From assembly GCA_903828145.1 (NCBI GenBank), contig CAIKKY010000024.1, forward strand, positions 1 to 64,000: a stretch of 64,000 nt of DNA, in the 5' to 3' direction. Under the pieces are notes generated by a model. The model saw nothing but the letters and a program-made list of their open reading frames with translations, ran no database searches and was not told the origin of the DNA. Position numbers and translations under genes: made by a program. Below, in pieces: positions 8,307 through 16,234 of this stretch (within the stretch, counting starts at the first letter, position 1; every line of letters starts with the position of its first letter). This DNA is from an uncultured Hyphomicrobiales bacterium. Lineage in GTDB: Bacteria; Pseudomonadota; Alphaproteobacteria; Rhizobiales; Devosiaceae.

Positions 8307-8903
8307 ATGCTGAATCGCGCCGTCTACTTTATCGTCGCAGCCTTCGCGCTCCTCTGCGCGCTGAGCCTGGCGCTGACGCCGAGCCTGTCCAACGCGCAGT
8401 CGGTGACCATCAGTTCGTCCGACAAGTTCTCGACTGAGGAAATCATCGACAAGGGCCGCGACTTCTTCGGGTCGGTGGCGAAAAGCCTCGCCGAAGTCGT
8501 GGAAAAGGCCGTGAGCGAATATGGTCAGCCCAATGCCTATATCCTGGGTGACGAGGCCGGCGGCGCCCTGTTTGCCGGGGCCCGCTTCGGTGATGGCACC
8601 ATGTATACCCGCAACCAGGGTGAGCACCCGATCTTCTGGCAGGGCCCGTCGCTGGGCTTTGACGTTGGCGGCGATGGCTCGAAGGTGATGATGCTGGTTT
8701 ACAACCTCTCGGCGGTCAACGACATCTACACGCGCTTTCCCGGCGTGGATGGCTCCGCCTATTTCGTTGGTGGCCTCGGCATGACCGTGATGAAATCCGA
8801 CGACGTTGTGCTCGTCCCCATCCGCTCGGGCGTAGGCGCCCGGCTGGGCATGAATGTCGGCTACCTGAAGTTCACCGACCAGCCGACCTGGAACCCCTTC
8901 TGA
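8307..8903 (+). CDS. eipA: Periplasmic envelope-integrity protein EipA (DUF1134)
   Basis: The 198-residue protein belongs to the DUF1134 family; the Brucella member EipA is a periplasmic protein needed for envelope stress resistance. The start at 8307 follows GGGAGT and gives a clear signal peptide with cleavage likely after SNA (about residue 29). The mature part carries the family's Gly-rich core, including ILGDEAGGALFAGARFGDG and WQGPSLGFDVGGDGSK. The upstream in-frame ATG at 8271 would add 12 residues without a ribosome-binding site. Confidence 0.9.
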   Translation: MLNRAVYFIVAAFALLCALSLALTPSLSNAQSVTISSSDKFSTEEIIDKGRDFFGSVAKSLAEVVEKAVSEYGQPNAYILGDEAGGALFAGARFGDGTMYTRNQGEHPIFWQGPSLGFDVGGDGSKVMMLVYNLSAVNDIYTRFPGVDGSAYFVGGLGMTVMKSDDVVLVPIRSGVGARLGMNVGYLKFTDQPTWNPF

Positions 8904-9009
8904 TCCGGCACCGGATGCGGGGGTGACCCAAAGCCCCCCTTGAGCTAAACTCGCACACTCGGTTCGCCTTTGCGGGGCGAACCGGCCAATCCCGGGCGGG
9001 GCGCGAGCC

Positions 9010-9684
9010 ATGGCTATTGAAAACATGATGTATTTCGCGCTGGGTCTGCTGATTGCAGCCCTGTTTGCGACCATCCTCATGCCCGCCATGTGGCAACGCG
9101 CCGTGCGCCTCACCAAAAAGCGCATTGAAGCCGCCACCCCGGTGTCCATGGCCGAATTCCGCGCTGAAAAAGACCAGCTCCGCGCCGAGCACGCCATCGC
9201 CATGCGGCGCATGGAAACCACCATCGAAACCCTGCGCCGTCGCCTTGCCAATGAACTGCGCGACACCTCGCGCCGCTCGGTGGAGGCCGATCTGTCGGCG
9301 CAGCGCCGCGCGCACCAGGAAATCGTCGCCGAGTTCGAGGCCCGCGAAGATAAACTGCGCCGCCGCGCGCTTGATGTTGAAAAGGAAGTCGCAAGCCTCG
9401 CGCAACGCCTGCGCATGCGCGAACGCGAGCTTGAAGACAAGATCACCGAGTTGCGCGCCCTGCGGGCCGCTCAACCGGCTGCGGCGTCGGCTCCGGCTCC
9501 ATCGGCTCCGCCGGACGTGGCCTCACCCGCCCCCGATCCGGTTGAAGCCCTTCACAGCAAGATCACGGGGCTCGAACAGTCCATCCTCAAGGACTGGCCG
9601 GACGGCCGGGCCGATGAACAGGCGCTCCGCACCGAACTCATCAGCATTGCCGAGGATGTTGCCGCCCTGCCGCCGCCCGCGTGA
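9010..9684 (+). CDS. Membrane-anchored coiled-coil protein, unknown function
   Basis: The 224-residue protein has one N-terminal membrane helix (about 7-27), then a long Arg/Glu-rich coiled coil (about 45-155). An Ala/Pro-rich linker (about 157-180) and a short helical tail follow. This architecture suggests a cytosolic filament or scaffold tethered to the inner membrane. I do not recognise a named family. Its stop codon (9682-9684) directly abuts that of the convergent gene (9685-9687), leaving no intergenic terminator. Confidence 0.75.
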   Translation: MAIENMMYFALGLLIAALFATILMPAMWQRAVRLTKKRIEAATPVSMAEFRAEKDQLRAEHAIAMRRMETTIETLRRRLANELRDTSRRSVEADLSAQRRAHQEIVAEFEAREDKLRRRALDVEKEVASLAQRLRMRERELEDKITELRALRAAQPAAASAPAPSAPPDVASPAPDPVEALHSKITGLEQSILKDWPDGRADEQALRTELISIAEDVAALPPPA

Positions 9685-10035
9685 TTATTCGCTGACCACC
9701 GGGATTTCGCGGATCATGGCACCTGACTTGCCATCAAAGATACGCACGCTGGTCATGGCGCCAAGCCGATAAGTGAGGGTCACCTTGCCATCGGCGGCGA
9801 CGGCCGACACGACGTCGGCCCCCTGCGGCACATTGAGCGTTGCAATCACATAGTCGGCGCCCGTCCCCGATGCCTTGGGCTGCGCGACGCGGTAGACAAC
9901 GGCCCCCCCAAGGGTAATAAGGCCGATCACCATGATCCCGAGCGTCAAGGCAAAGCTGCGCCGCGCCCGGCCGATGACGGCGCGCGCTTCGGGCGTCAGC
10001 TCCGGGGCTTCGGATTTCTCTTGAGGGTCGCTCAT
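9685..10035 (-). CDS. Small single-pass membrane protein (possibly DUF6476)
   Basis: The 116-residue protein has a short acidic cytosolic start, one membrane helix (about 30-50) and a small outward beta-rich domain containing GADVVSAVAADGKVTLTYRL. It resembles the small conserved membrane protein often found divergent from rluD in alphaproteobacteria, possibly DUF6476, from memory and unverified. Its ATG (10035-10033) shares two bases with the ATG of rluD on the other strand (10034-10036), forming a CATG palindrome. The longer in-frame start at 10248 would lie inside rluD and is rejected. Confidence 0.75.
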   Translation of the reverse strand: MSDPQEKSEAPELTPEARAVIGRARRSFALTLGIMVIGLITLGGAVVYRVAQPKASGTGADYVIATLNVPQGADVVSAVAADGKVTLTYRLGAMTSVRIFDGKSGAMIREIPVVSE

Positions 10036-11053
10036 GACTGATTTTTCCGCCGAGGACATGGAGTTCAGGCTTCTGGCCGACGATGCCGTTTCGGGCACCC
10101 GGCTTGATGCAGCGCTTGCCAAAGCCGTCCCGGTGTTTTCGCGCAACCGCATCAAGGACCTGATACTCACCGGCGCCGTTGCGATCAATGGCCGTCTCGC
10201 CACGGACCCCAGCCACAAGCTGAAATTGGGCGATGATGTGCTGCTCATTGCCCCCGAGCCGGTCGATGCCGAGCCCGCGCCTGAAAATATTCCGCTCGAT
10301 ATCCTCTATGAGGACGACGCGCTGATCGTCATCAACAAGCCGGTCGGCATGGTGGTGCATCCGGCGCCGGGCAGCCCCTCGGGCACGCTGGTCAATGCGC
10401 TGCTCTATCATTGCGGCGACAGTCTCAAGGGCATCGGCGGGGTCAAGCGCCCCGGCATCGTCCACCGGCTCGACAAGGATACCTCGGGCGTCATGGTCGC
10501 GGCAAAGACGGCTGCGGCGCATAACCATCTGGCGCTGCAGTTTGCCGACCATGGCCGCACCGGGCCGCTCCACCGCGCCTATATCGCCTTCGCCTGGGGT
10601 CGCACGCAACAGGCTCGCGGCACGGTTGAGGCGGCTCTCGGCCGCGATCCGGCCAACCGGCTGAAACAGGCCGTGCGGGCCGATGGCCGGGAGGCCATCA
10701 CCCATTACGCCGTGGAAGCCCGCTATGGCGACGAGGGCTGGGACATCACCCGGCTGCGCTGCGAACTCGAAACCGGGCGCACCCACCAGATCCGCGTACA
10801 CATGGCCCATATCGGTTTCCCGCTGGTGGCCGACCCGCTCTATGCCACAGGCTTCGTGACCAAATCCAACCGCCTGCCCGAACCGCTCAAAACCATCGTC
10901 AGCGGACTGGGGCGGCAGGCGCTCCATGCCGCTGAGCTGGGCTTCGAACATCCCGTCACCGGTGAAGAAATGCAGTTCGAGGCCCCCCTCCCCCCCGACC
11001 TTGCGGCCTTTGAAGCGGCGCTTGAGCCCTTTGATCGCGCCTTCATGAGCTAG
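10034..11053 (+). CDS. rluD: RluA-family 23S rRNA pseudouridine synthase (RluD type)
   Basis: This enzyme isomerises uridines to pseudouridine in rRNA. The 339-residue protein has an N-terminal S4 RNA-binding domain (about 20-80, GTRLDAALAK and NRIKDLILTGAV). The catalytic domain follows with HRLDKDTSG (144-152), in which Asp147 is the nucleophile. ETGRTHQIRVHMAHIG marks the conserved RluA core. The choice of RluD over RluC rests on length and on its usual position upstream of rpoH in alphaproteobacteria. Its start codon overlaps that of the divergent small membrane gene. Confidence 0.9.
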   Translation: MTDFSAEDMEFRLLADDAVSGTRLDAALAKAVPVFSRNRIKDLILTGAVAINGRLATDPSHKLKLGDDVLLIAPEPVDAEPAPENIPLDILYEDDALIVINKPVGMVVHPAPGSPSGTLVNALLYHCGDSLKGIGGVKRPGIVHRLDKDTSGVMVAAKTAAAHNHLALQFADHGRTGPLHRAYIAFAWGRTQQARGTVEAALGRDPANRLKQAVRADGREAITHYAVEARYGDEGWDITRLRCELETGRTHQIRVHMAHIGFPLVADPLYATGFVTKSNRLPEPLKTIVSGLGRQALHAAELGFEHPVTGEEMQFEAPLPPDLAAFEAALEPFDRAFMS

Positions 11054-11114
11054 TTTATCAAGACCGGGAAACCAAATGCCCCATCGGCCCGTTCAAGACT
11101 TTGTACGGGTGGCC

Positions 11115-11145
11115 CTTAACGGGACAAAAATCTGCCCTATATAGC
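11115..11145 (+). promoter_or_regulatory. Candidate sigma-32-like promoter of rpoH
   Basis: CTTA (11115), 17 nt, then CCTATATAGC resembles the alphaproteobacterial RpoH promoter CTTG-N17/18-CYTATNTNNG, with the last base of each box differing. It lies about 75 nt upstream of the rpoH start and would allow autoregulation. Confidence 0.4.
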
Positions 11146-11217
11146 ATCGGTTCTGTGCGGGGAGCCTTTGGTCCGCGCACCGACATCTGCCCGGCGTGGG
11201 GGAAAAGGGGGACCATC

Positions 11218-12108
11218 ATGGCCCAGACAAATCTACCGGTTTTGTCGACTGAAGGCGGCCTTGGCCGCTACCTGCAGGAAATCCGCAAGTTTCCAATGCT
11301 GGAGCCCAACGAGGAATACATGCTGGCGAAGCGCTATCGCGAGCATCAGGACCCGGGTTCAGCCCAACGGCTCATCACGTCGCACCTTCGGCTGGTCGCC
11401 AAGATCGCCATGGGCTATCGCGGCTATGGCCTGCCGATTGCCGAAGTGATTTCCGAGGGCAATGTCGGGCTGATGCATGCGGTCAAGCGCTTTGAGCCCG
11501 AAAAAGGCTTTCGCCTCGCCACCTATGCCATGTGGTGGATTCGCGCGGCCATTCAGGAATATGTGCTGCGCTCGTGGAGCCTGGTGAAGATCGGCACGAC
11601 GGCCGCGCAGAAGCGGCTGTTTTTCAACCTGCGCCGCATCAAGGGCCAGATCGCCGCTTTCGAAGACGGCAATCTGCACCCCGATCAGATCAAGCAGATC
11701 GCGACGACGCTCAAGGTCACCGAGAGCGATGTCGTGTCCATGAACCAGCGCCTCACCGGTGATGCCTCGCTCAACGCGCCCATGCGCGCCGACGAGGGCA
11801 CCTCGGAGTGGCAGGATTGGCTCATCGACGATACGCCGGATCAGGAAACCACGCTCGGCGAGAGCGAGGAAATGTCCGAACGCATGGCGCTGCTCAATTC
11901 GGCCATGGGCGACCTCAATGATCGCGAAAAGGCCATTTTCCAGGCCCGCCGCCTGCGCGATGACCCGGCGACGCTCGAAGAGCTGGCACAGCAATACAAC
12001 GTGAGCCGCGAGCGCATCCGCCAGATCGAAGTTCGCGCCTTCGAAAAGGTGCAGGAGGCCGTGCAGAAGGCCGCCCGCGCCCGACTGGAAGAGCAGGAAC
12101 ACGCCTGA
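11218..12108 (+). CDS. rpoH: Heat-shock sigma factor RpoH (sigma-32)
   Basis: RpoH directs RNA polymerase to heat-shock promoters. The start at 11218 gives a 296-residue protein beginning MAQTNLPVLS, the normal alphaproteobacterial RpoH start, preceded by AAGGGGGACC. It contains sigma region 2 (EVISEGNVGLMHAVKRFEPE and ATYAMWWIRAAIQEYVLRSW), the diagnostic RpoH box AQKRLFFNLRR, and a region 4 helix-turn-helix (VSRERIRQIEVRAFEKVQ). The 164-bp leader carries a possible self-promoter, and TGGTCC (11169) can pair with GGACCA (11210) beside the ribosome-binding site. Confidence 0.96.
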   Translation: MAQTNLPVLSTEGGLGRYLQEIRKFPMLEPNEEYMLAKRYREHQDPGSAQRLITSHLRLVAKIAMGYRGYGLPIAEVISEGNVGLMHAVKRFEPEKGFRLATYAMWWIRAAIQEYVLRSWSLVKIGTTAAQKRLFFNLRRIKGQIAAFEDGNLHPDQIKQIATTLKVTESDVVSMNQRLTGDASLNAPMRADEGTSEWQDWLIDDTPDQETTLGESEEMSERMALLNSAMGDLNDREKAIFQARRLRDDPATLEELAQQYNVSRERIRQIEVRAFEKVQEAVQKAARARLEEQEHA

Positions 12109-12116
12109 CACCTCCG

Positions 12117-12138
12117 GGCGAGGGAGCAGTCCCTCGCC
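12117..12138. terminator. Terminator between rpoH and thiN
   Basis: GGCGAGGGA, loop GCAG, TCCCTCGCC forms a perfect 9-bp stem followed by TCTATT, between two converging genes. Confidence 0.85.
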
Positions 12139-12139
12139 T

Positions 12140-12838
12140 CTATTGGGCCTGATGTAACAGCAGGCTCACGAGTCCGGCGAGAAACACCCGGGGCAGGATC
12201 AACAGATACGGCGCCCGGTTCCCCGGGACAGGCGTGATCGAAAACGTCCCGCCGCTGGTGCTGTTCGATGTGCCGGTCCGGACGCCCGGGGCAAGCAGCA
12301 GCCCATCGAGCGGATAATCGAGCCCCTCGGACCGGGCAAAGCTGACGGGCGCGAGCGGATGCACCGATACCCGCGCGCCGGGGTCTATCGTAAAGCGGAT
12401 GGGCCCGACGAGCCCGAGCGCGATATCCTCTTCGTCCACCAGCACGATCCGCCGCTCAGCCGCATGGCGCGCCACCGCATCGAGCGCCGCCAGCGTGTGA
12501 TCGAACCGGCCGCCAGTCATTCCGAGTGCCACCGTTACCGGAGCGCGGGTGGAATAAAGCACCTTCTCGAAATCGGTCGTTTCCTGTTCGGCGATCTGCA
12601 TGAGATGCGCCTTGCCGAGCCAGGTGAAGGGGTTGGAGAGCGAATCAAAGTCCCCGATGATGACCTCGGGCTTGAGCCCCGCCGCGACGATCCGGTCGGC
12701 TCCGCCATCGGCCGCCACGAGGTGCCCACCCGAGGCGTAGAGTTCGCGCAGCAGCTCGCTATCGACCGACCCGCCGCCCACCGCAACCATCAGGGTGTCG
12801 AAATCTAGGCGCTGCACTGCCGGTTGAGCCGCTTGCAT
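12140..12838 (-). CDS. thiN: Thiamine pyrophosphokinase
   Basis: This enzyme transfers pyrophosphate from ATP to thiamine to make TPP. The 232-residue protein carries the family motifs AADGGADR (about 43-50), IIGDFDS (about 60-66), QETTDFEK and TGGRFDHTLA, then the thiamine-binding C-terminal sheet with TGTSNSTSGG. It lies divergent from the TPP-riboswitch-controlled thiBPQ importer, so imported thiamine would be its substrate. The last 20 residues are unusually hydrophobic (LLILPRVFLAGLVSLLL) compared with the usual family end, a possible tail extension. Confidence 0.9.
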   Translation of the reverse strand: MQAAQPAVQRLDFDTLMVAVGGGSVDSELLRELYASGGHLVAADGGADRIVAAGLKPEVIIGDFDSLSNPFTWLGKAHLMQIAEQETTDFEKVLYSTRAPVTVALGMTGGRFDHTLAALDAVARHAAERRIVLVDEEDIALGLVGPIRFTIDPGARVSVHPLAPVSFARSEGLDYPLDGLLLAPGVRTGTSNSTSGGTFSITPVPGNRAPYLLILPRVFLAGLVSLLLHQAQ

Positions 12839-12864
12839 GGGGCGTGAACTCTCACTATGTCTCA

Positions 12865-12955
12865 GGGGTCTCGCTGGGGTGCTCCTCTAACACAGGAGCT
12901 GAGAAACACCCATTGAACCTGAACCAGGTCATGCTGGCGGAGGAAGCTCGAGATG
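12865..12955 (+). promoter_or_regulatory. TPP riboswitch (THI element) controlling thiBPQ
   Basis: The conserved THI-box elements are in order: GGGGTGC (P2), a CTCCT/AGGAG hairpin (P3), GCTGAGA followed by CACCC, then GAACCTGAACCAGGTCATGC and GGCGGAGGAAGC (P4/P5). TCTCG (12869) and CGAGA (12949) close helix P1. It sits about 65 nt before the thiB start with no T-run between, so control is probably translational. TPP should repress thiamine uptake. Confidence 0.95.
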
Positions 12956-13019
12956 GCAAGGGCGCACGCTCTCGCCATGTCCTATCCTTTTCCCATGGCC
13001 GCAACCTGATGGAGTTTCC

Positions 13020-14015
13020 ATGCTGAAGCGCATGTTTCTTCTGGTCGCGGCGTCTTGTCTGGGCCTTGCCGCGCCCGCTGCCGCCGAGGACAAGCCCGTC
13101 CTCGATGTCTACACCTACGATGGTTTCGCCGCTGAATGGGGTCCAGGACCGCTGCTGAGGGCCGGGTTTGAAAAAACCTGCGCCTGCACGGTCAAGTTCA
13201 CCACCGCCGAAGACGCGATTTCGACGCTGCGCAAGGTGCAGCTCGAAGGCCCCGCCACGCGGGCCGATGTCGTTCTGGGGCTCGATACCGCCACCGCGCC
13301 CGAAGCGCGGGCCACCGGCCTTTTTGTGCCGCACGCCGTGCCGGTCAACGGGCTGGTGATGGCCTGGGATGACCCCGATTTCGTGCCCTTTGATTACGGC
13401 TATTTCGCCTTCGTCTACGACACGACCAAACTGCCGAACCCGCCCAAGTCTTTCGAAGACCTCATCGCCATGCCGGACTCATTCCGCATCGTGATCGAAG
13501 ATCCGCGCTCATCGACCCCGGGTCTCGGGCTCGTGAACTGGATCGCCGCCGCCTACGGCGATCGGGCCGCCGAAATCTGGACGGGCCTCAAGCCGCATAT
13601 CGTCTCCATGCCGCGCGGCTGGTCCGAGGCCTATGGGCTGTTCCTCAAAGGCGAAGCGGACATGGTGCTGAGCTACACCACCTCGCCGGCCTATCACGCC
13701 GTGGCGGAGAACAACCCGAACTACGCCTATGCCGAGTTCACCGAGGGGTTTTTCCCGCAAATCGAAGTGGCAGGCATTCTCGCCTCGACCGATCAGCTCG
13801 ATCTCGCCCGCGCCTTCCTCACCTATCTGATGAGCCCCGAGGCGCAGGCGATCATCCCCACCACCAACTGGATGTACCCGGTGCGCGATATTGGCCCGGC
13901 CCTGCCCGCCGCCTTTGGGTCCCCGCCCACAAAGATCATCGCCCTCGACGATGAGGCGGACTTTGCCGCCAAGGCGAAGGCCCGCGTGGATGCTGCGCTT
14001 GCCGCCGTTCAATAA
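13020..14015 (+). CDS. thiB: Thiamine ABC transporter, periplasmic binding protein
   Basis: ThiB (TbpA) captures thiamine or TPP in the periplasm. The 331-residue precursor has a signal peptide (MLKRMFLLVAASCLGLAAP, cleavage likely at AAA-ED). The mature part has the ThiB start LDVYTYDGFAAEWGPGP, PFDYGYFAFVYDT, and IEDPRSSTPGLGLVNW. GGAG lies upstream of the ATG. It is the first gene of thiBPQ behind the TPP riboswitch. Its end overlaps thiP by 26 bp. Confidence 0.95.
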   Translation: MLKRMFLLVAASCLGLAAPAAAEDKPVLDVYTYDGFAAEWGPGPLLRAGFEKTCACTVKFTTAEDAISTLRKVQLEGPATRADVVLGLDTATAPEARATGLFVPHAVPVNGLVMAWDDPDFVPFDYGYFAFVYDTTKLPNPPKSFEDLIAMPDSFRIVIEDPRSSTPGLGLVNWIAAAYGDRAAEIWTGLKPHIVSMPRGWSEAYGLFLKGEADMVLSYTTSPAYHAVAENNPNYAYAEFTEGFFPQIEVAGILASTDQLDLARAFLTYLMSPEAQAIIPTTNWMYPVRDIGPALPAAFGSPPTKIIALDDEADFAAKAKARVDAALAAVQ

Positions 14016-15600
14016 CAGCACCATTCCGCCACACCCGCGCCGGCAGATTGCCGGGGCGGGGCTGGCGCTCATTGTCACGCTTGGCCTTGTCGGCGCGCTC
14101 CTCGCCATCCTTGCGGCAGGCGGGGTGGGCACGGCTCCTCACGGGGGCGCCATCCTCGCGCTGGTGGGGCTCACGACGCTGCAGGCGGGGCTCTCAACCC
14201 TCGTCTCGATTGCCGTAGGCATGGCGCTCGCCTGGGCCCTCAACCGCCTGCGGTTTTTTGGGCGTGGCGTGGTGATCGCCCTCCTCTCAGCCGCCATTGT
14301 CACGCCGGGGATCGTTGTCGCCTTCGGGCTGATCTCCGTCTGGGGCCGCGCCGGCTTCATCGCCGATGCCCTGACCGCCCTGACCGGCACCCGCCCCGAT
14401 TTCAGCATTTTCGGGCTCGGCGGCATTATTTTCGCCCACACCATCCTCGATGGTGCCTTCGCCGCCCGCGTGCTGCTCGCGCGGCTCGATGCCCTGCCGC
14501 CAGCCCGGTTGAAGCTCGGGCAGAGCCTCGGCCTTCGCGCGGTAGAGCGCTTTTTGGTGCTCGATTGGCCTGCGCTGCGGGGCGCGCTGCCCGGCCTTGC
14601 CGCCGTCATTTTCCTTCTGGCCTTCACCAGCTTCCCCATTGTGCTGATGCTGGGCGGCGGCCCTGCCAACCAGACCATCGAAGTCGCCATCTATGCCGCC
14701 GTGCGCCTTGATTTCGATCTCGGGCGTGCTGTCCTCCTGGCCCTTGTCCAGATCGGGTTCTGCGCCCTGATCGTCAGCGTCAGCGCGCTGTTGCGCCCCG
14801 CGTCCCTGCCCACGGCACCATCGCAGCCCAGCCGCTGGCGCGATAGCCGCCCGGCCCGCCTCGGTGCTGTGCTCGTCCTTCTCGGCCTCGGGTTCGCGCT
14901 GCTCAGCCCGTTGGTGGCCGTGCTGGTGGAAGGCATTCCGGCGCTGCCCGTGCTCTTGACCCGCCCGACGCTTGCTCCAGCGCTGCTGGCCAGCCTCGCC
15001 ATTGCCAGCCTGTCGAGCCTCCTCGCCGTTGCGCTCGGGCTCATCGCCGCGCTCGCCAGAGCCAGTGCCACCAGGCCGCTGGTTCGGCTCCTGCTGGGCG
15101 CGCCGCTTCTCGGCTATCTCGCTGTGCCGGCCATGGTGCTGGCGCTGGGGGCTTTCCTTCTGGTGCGCAATGCCGGGCTCGACCCCGAGCGGGCAGCGCC
15201 CTTTGTGCTGATTCTGGCCAATGCGCTGCTTGTGCTGCCCTTTGCGCTCGCGACCCTCGGCCCGCCGCTCGATATGCTGGCACAATCCCGCGGCCGCCTG
15301 CTGCGCTCGCTGCGGCTTAGCGGCACCGTGCAATTTTTCGCTGTCGAACTGCCGCTGATCCGAGCTGATCTGGCGCTGGTGCTGGCTTTGGGCTTCTGCT
15401 TCAGCCTTGGCGATCTCGGCATCATCGCGCTTTTTGGTACCGATCAGTTCGCGACCCTGCCCCTCATGATGATGCGCGCCCTCGGGGCGTACCGCAGTGC
15501 CGACGCGGCGGCGCTGGCCGCGCTCATGCTGCTGATTTCCGGGACGGTGTTCACCGTCCTGCCCCGTCTCATCGCGAAGGTGCCCGATGCTCGAGCTTGA
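13990..15600 (+). CDS. thiP: Thiamine ABC transporter permease
   Basis: ThiP is the fused double-permease subunit of the thiamine importer. The start at 13990 gives 536 residues, the same as typical ThiP, and overlaps thiB by 26 bp; a longer in-frame start at 13891 lies too deep inside thiB. About twelve hydrophobic segments form two BPD-type halves. EAA-like loops for the ATPase are visible at LKLGQSLGLRAVERFLVLDW and in the second half near LRSLRLSGTVQFFAVELPL. It overlaps thiQ by 14 bp, so the operon is tightly coupled. Confidence 0.94.
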   Translation: MLRLPPFNNSTIPPHPRRQIAGAGLALIVTLGLVGALLAILAAGGVGTAPHGGAILALVGLTTLQAGLSTLVSIAVGMALAWALNRLRFFGRGVVIALLSAAIVTPGIVVAFGLISVWGRAGFIADALTALTGTRPDFSIFGLGGIIFAHTILDGAFAARVLLARLDALPPARLKLGQSLGLRAVERFLVLDWPALRGALPGLAAVIFLLAFTSFPIVLMLGGGPANQTIEVAIYAAVRLDFDLGRAVLLALVQIGFCALIVSVSALLRPASLPTAPSQPSRWRDSRPARLGAVLVLLGLGFALLSPLVAVLVEGIPALPVLLTRPTLAPALLASLAIASLSSLLAVALGLIAALARASATRPLVRLLLGAPLLGYLAVPAMVLALGAFLLVRNAGLDPERAAPFVLILANALLVLPFALATLGPPLDMLAQSRGRLLRSLRLSGTVQFFAVELPLIRADLALVLALGFCFSLGDLGIIALFGTDQFATLPLMMMRALGAYRSADAAALAALMLLISGTVFTVLPRLIAKVPDARA

Positions 15601-16234
15601 TCAGGTTGCCTTCCGCTACCCCGGCAGCGCCCGTGACTACCGGCTGACCCTCAGCGCCGCCCCGGGCGAAATCACCGCCATCTCCGGCCCCTCGGGCTCG
15701 GGCAAATCAACGCTGTTCGATCTGATTGCAGGGTTTTTGACCCCGCGCTCGGGCACGATCACGCTCAACGGCCAAACGCTGGTGCCCCTGACGCCGGAAG
15801 CCCGGCCGATCTCGATCCTGTTGCAGGCTGAACCGCTGTTCGAGCACCTGTCCGTTGCCGCCAATCTGGCGCTGGCGCTTCCCCGCATCGCGCGGGCCGA
15901 ACAGCAGCGCCGTCTGGCCGCAGCGCTCGCCGAAGTGGGTCTCGCCAAGTATCAAAGCCGGTCTGCCAGCACCTTGTCGGGCGGTGAAAAACAGCGCGCC
16001 GCGCTCGCGCGCACCCTGCTGCTCGATCGGCCGGTGCTGCTCCTCGACGAACCATTTTCGGCGCTGGATGATACAACCCGCCACGCCATGCGCCAGCTGG
16101 TGGCTGATCTGACGCGCCGGAAGGGCTGGATCACCATCCTGATCAGCCATCATGCCGATGATGTACGTGCCATCGCGCGCCACCACTATCGGCTCGAGAA
16201 CGGTCAACTCGTGGCGGCAACGACGCCTGATTAG
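15587..16234 (+). CDS. thiQ: Thiamine ABC transporter ATP-binding protein
   Basis: ThiQ is the ATPase of the thiamine importer. The 215-residue protein has Walker A GPSGSGKST (about 36-44), signature LSGGEKQR, Walker B VLLLDEPFSALDD and an H-loop histidine in ILISHH. It is last in thiBPQ, overlapping thiP by 14 bp. Its stop codon overlaps the convergent gene's stop by 4 bp. Confidence 0.95.
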   Translation: MLELDQVAFRYPGSARDYRLTLSAAPGEITAISGPSGSGKSTLFDLIAGFLTPRSGTITLNGQTLVPLTPEARPISILLQAEPLFEHLSVAANLALALPRIARAEQQRRLAAALAEVGLAKYQSRSASTLSGGEKQRAALARTLLLDRPVLLLDEPFSALDDTTRHAMRQLVADLTRRKGWITILISHHADDVRAIARHHYRLENGQLVAATTPD

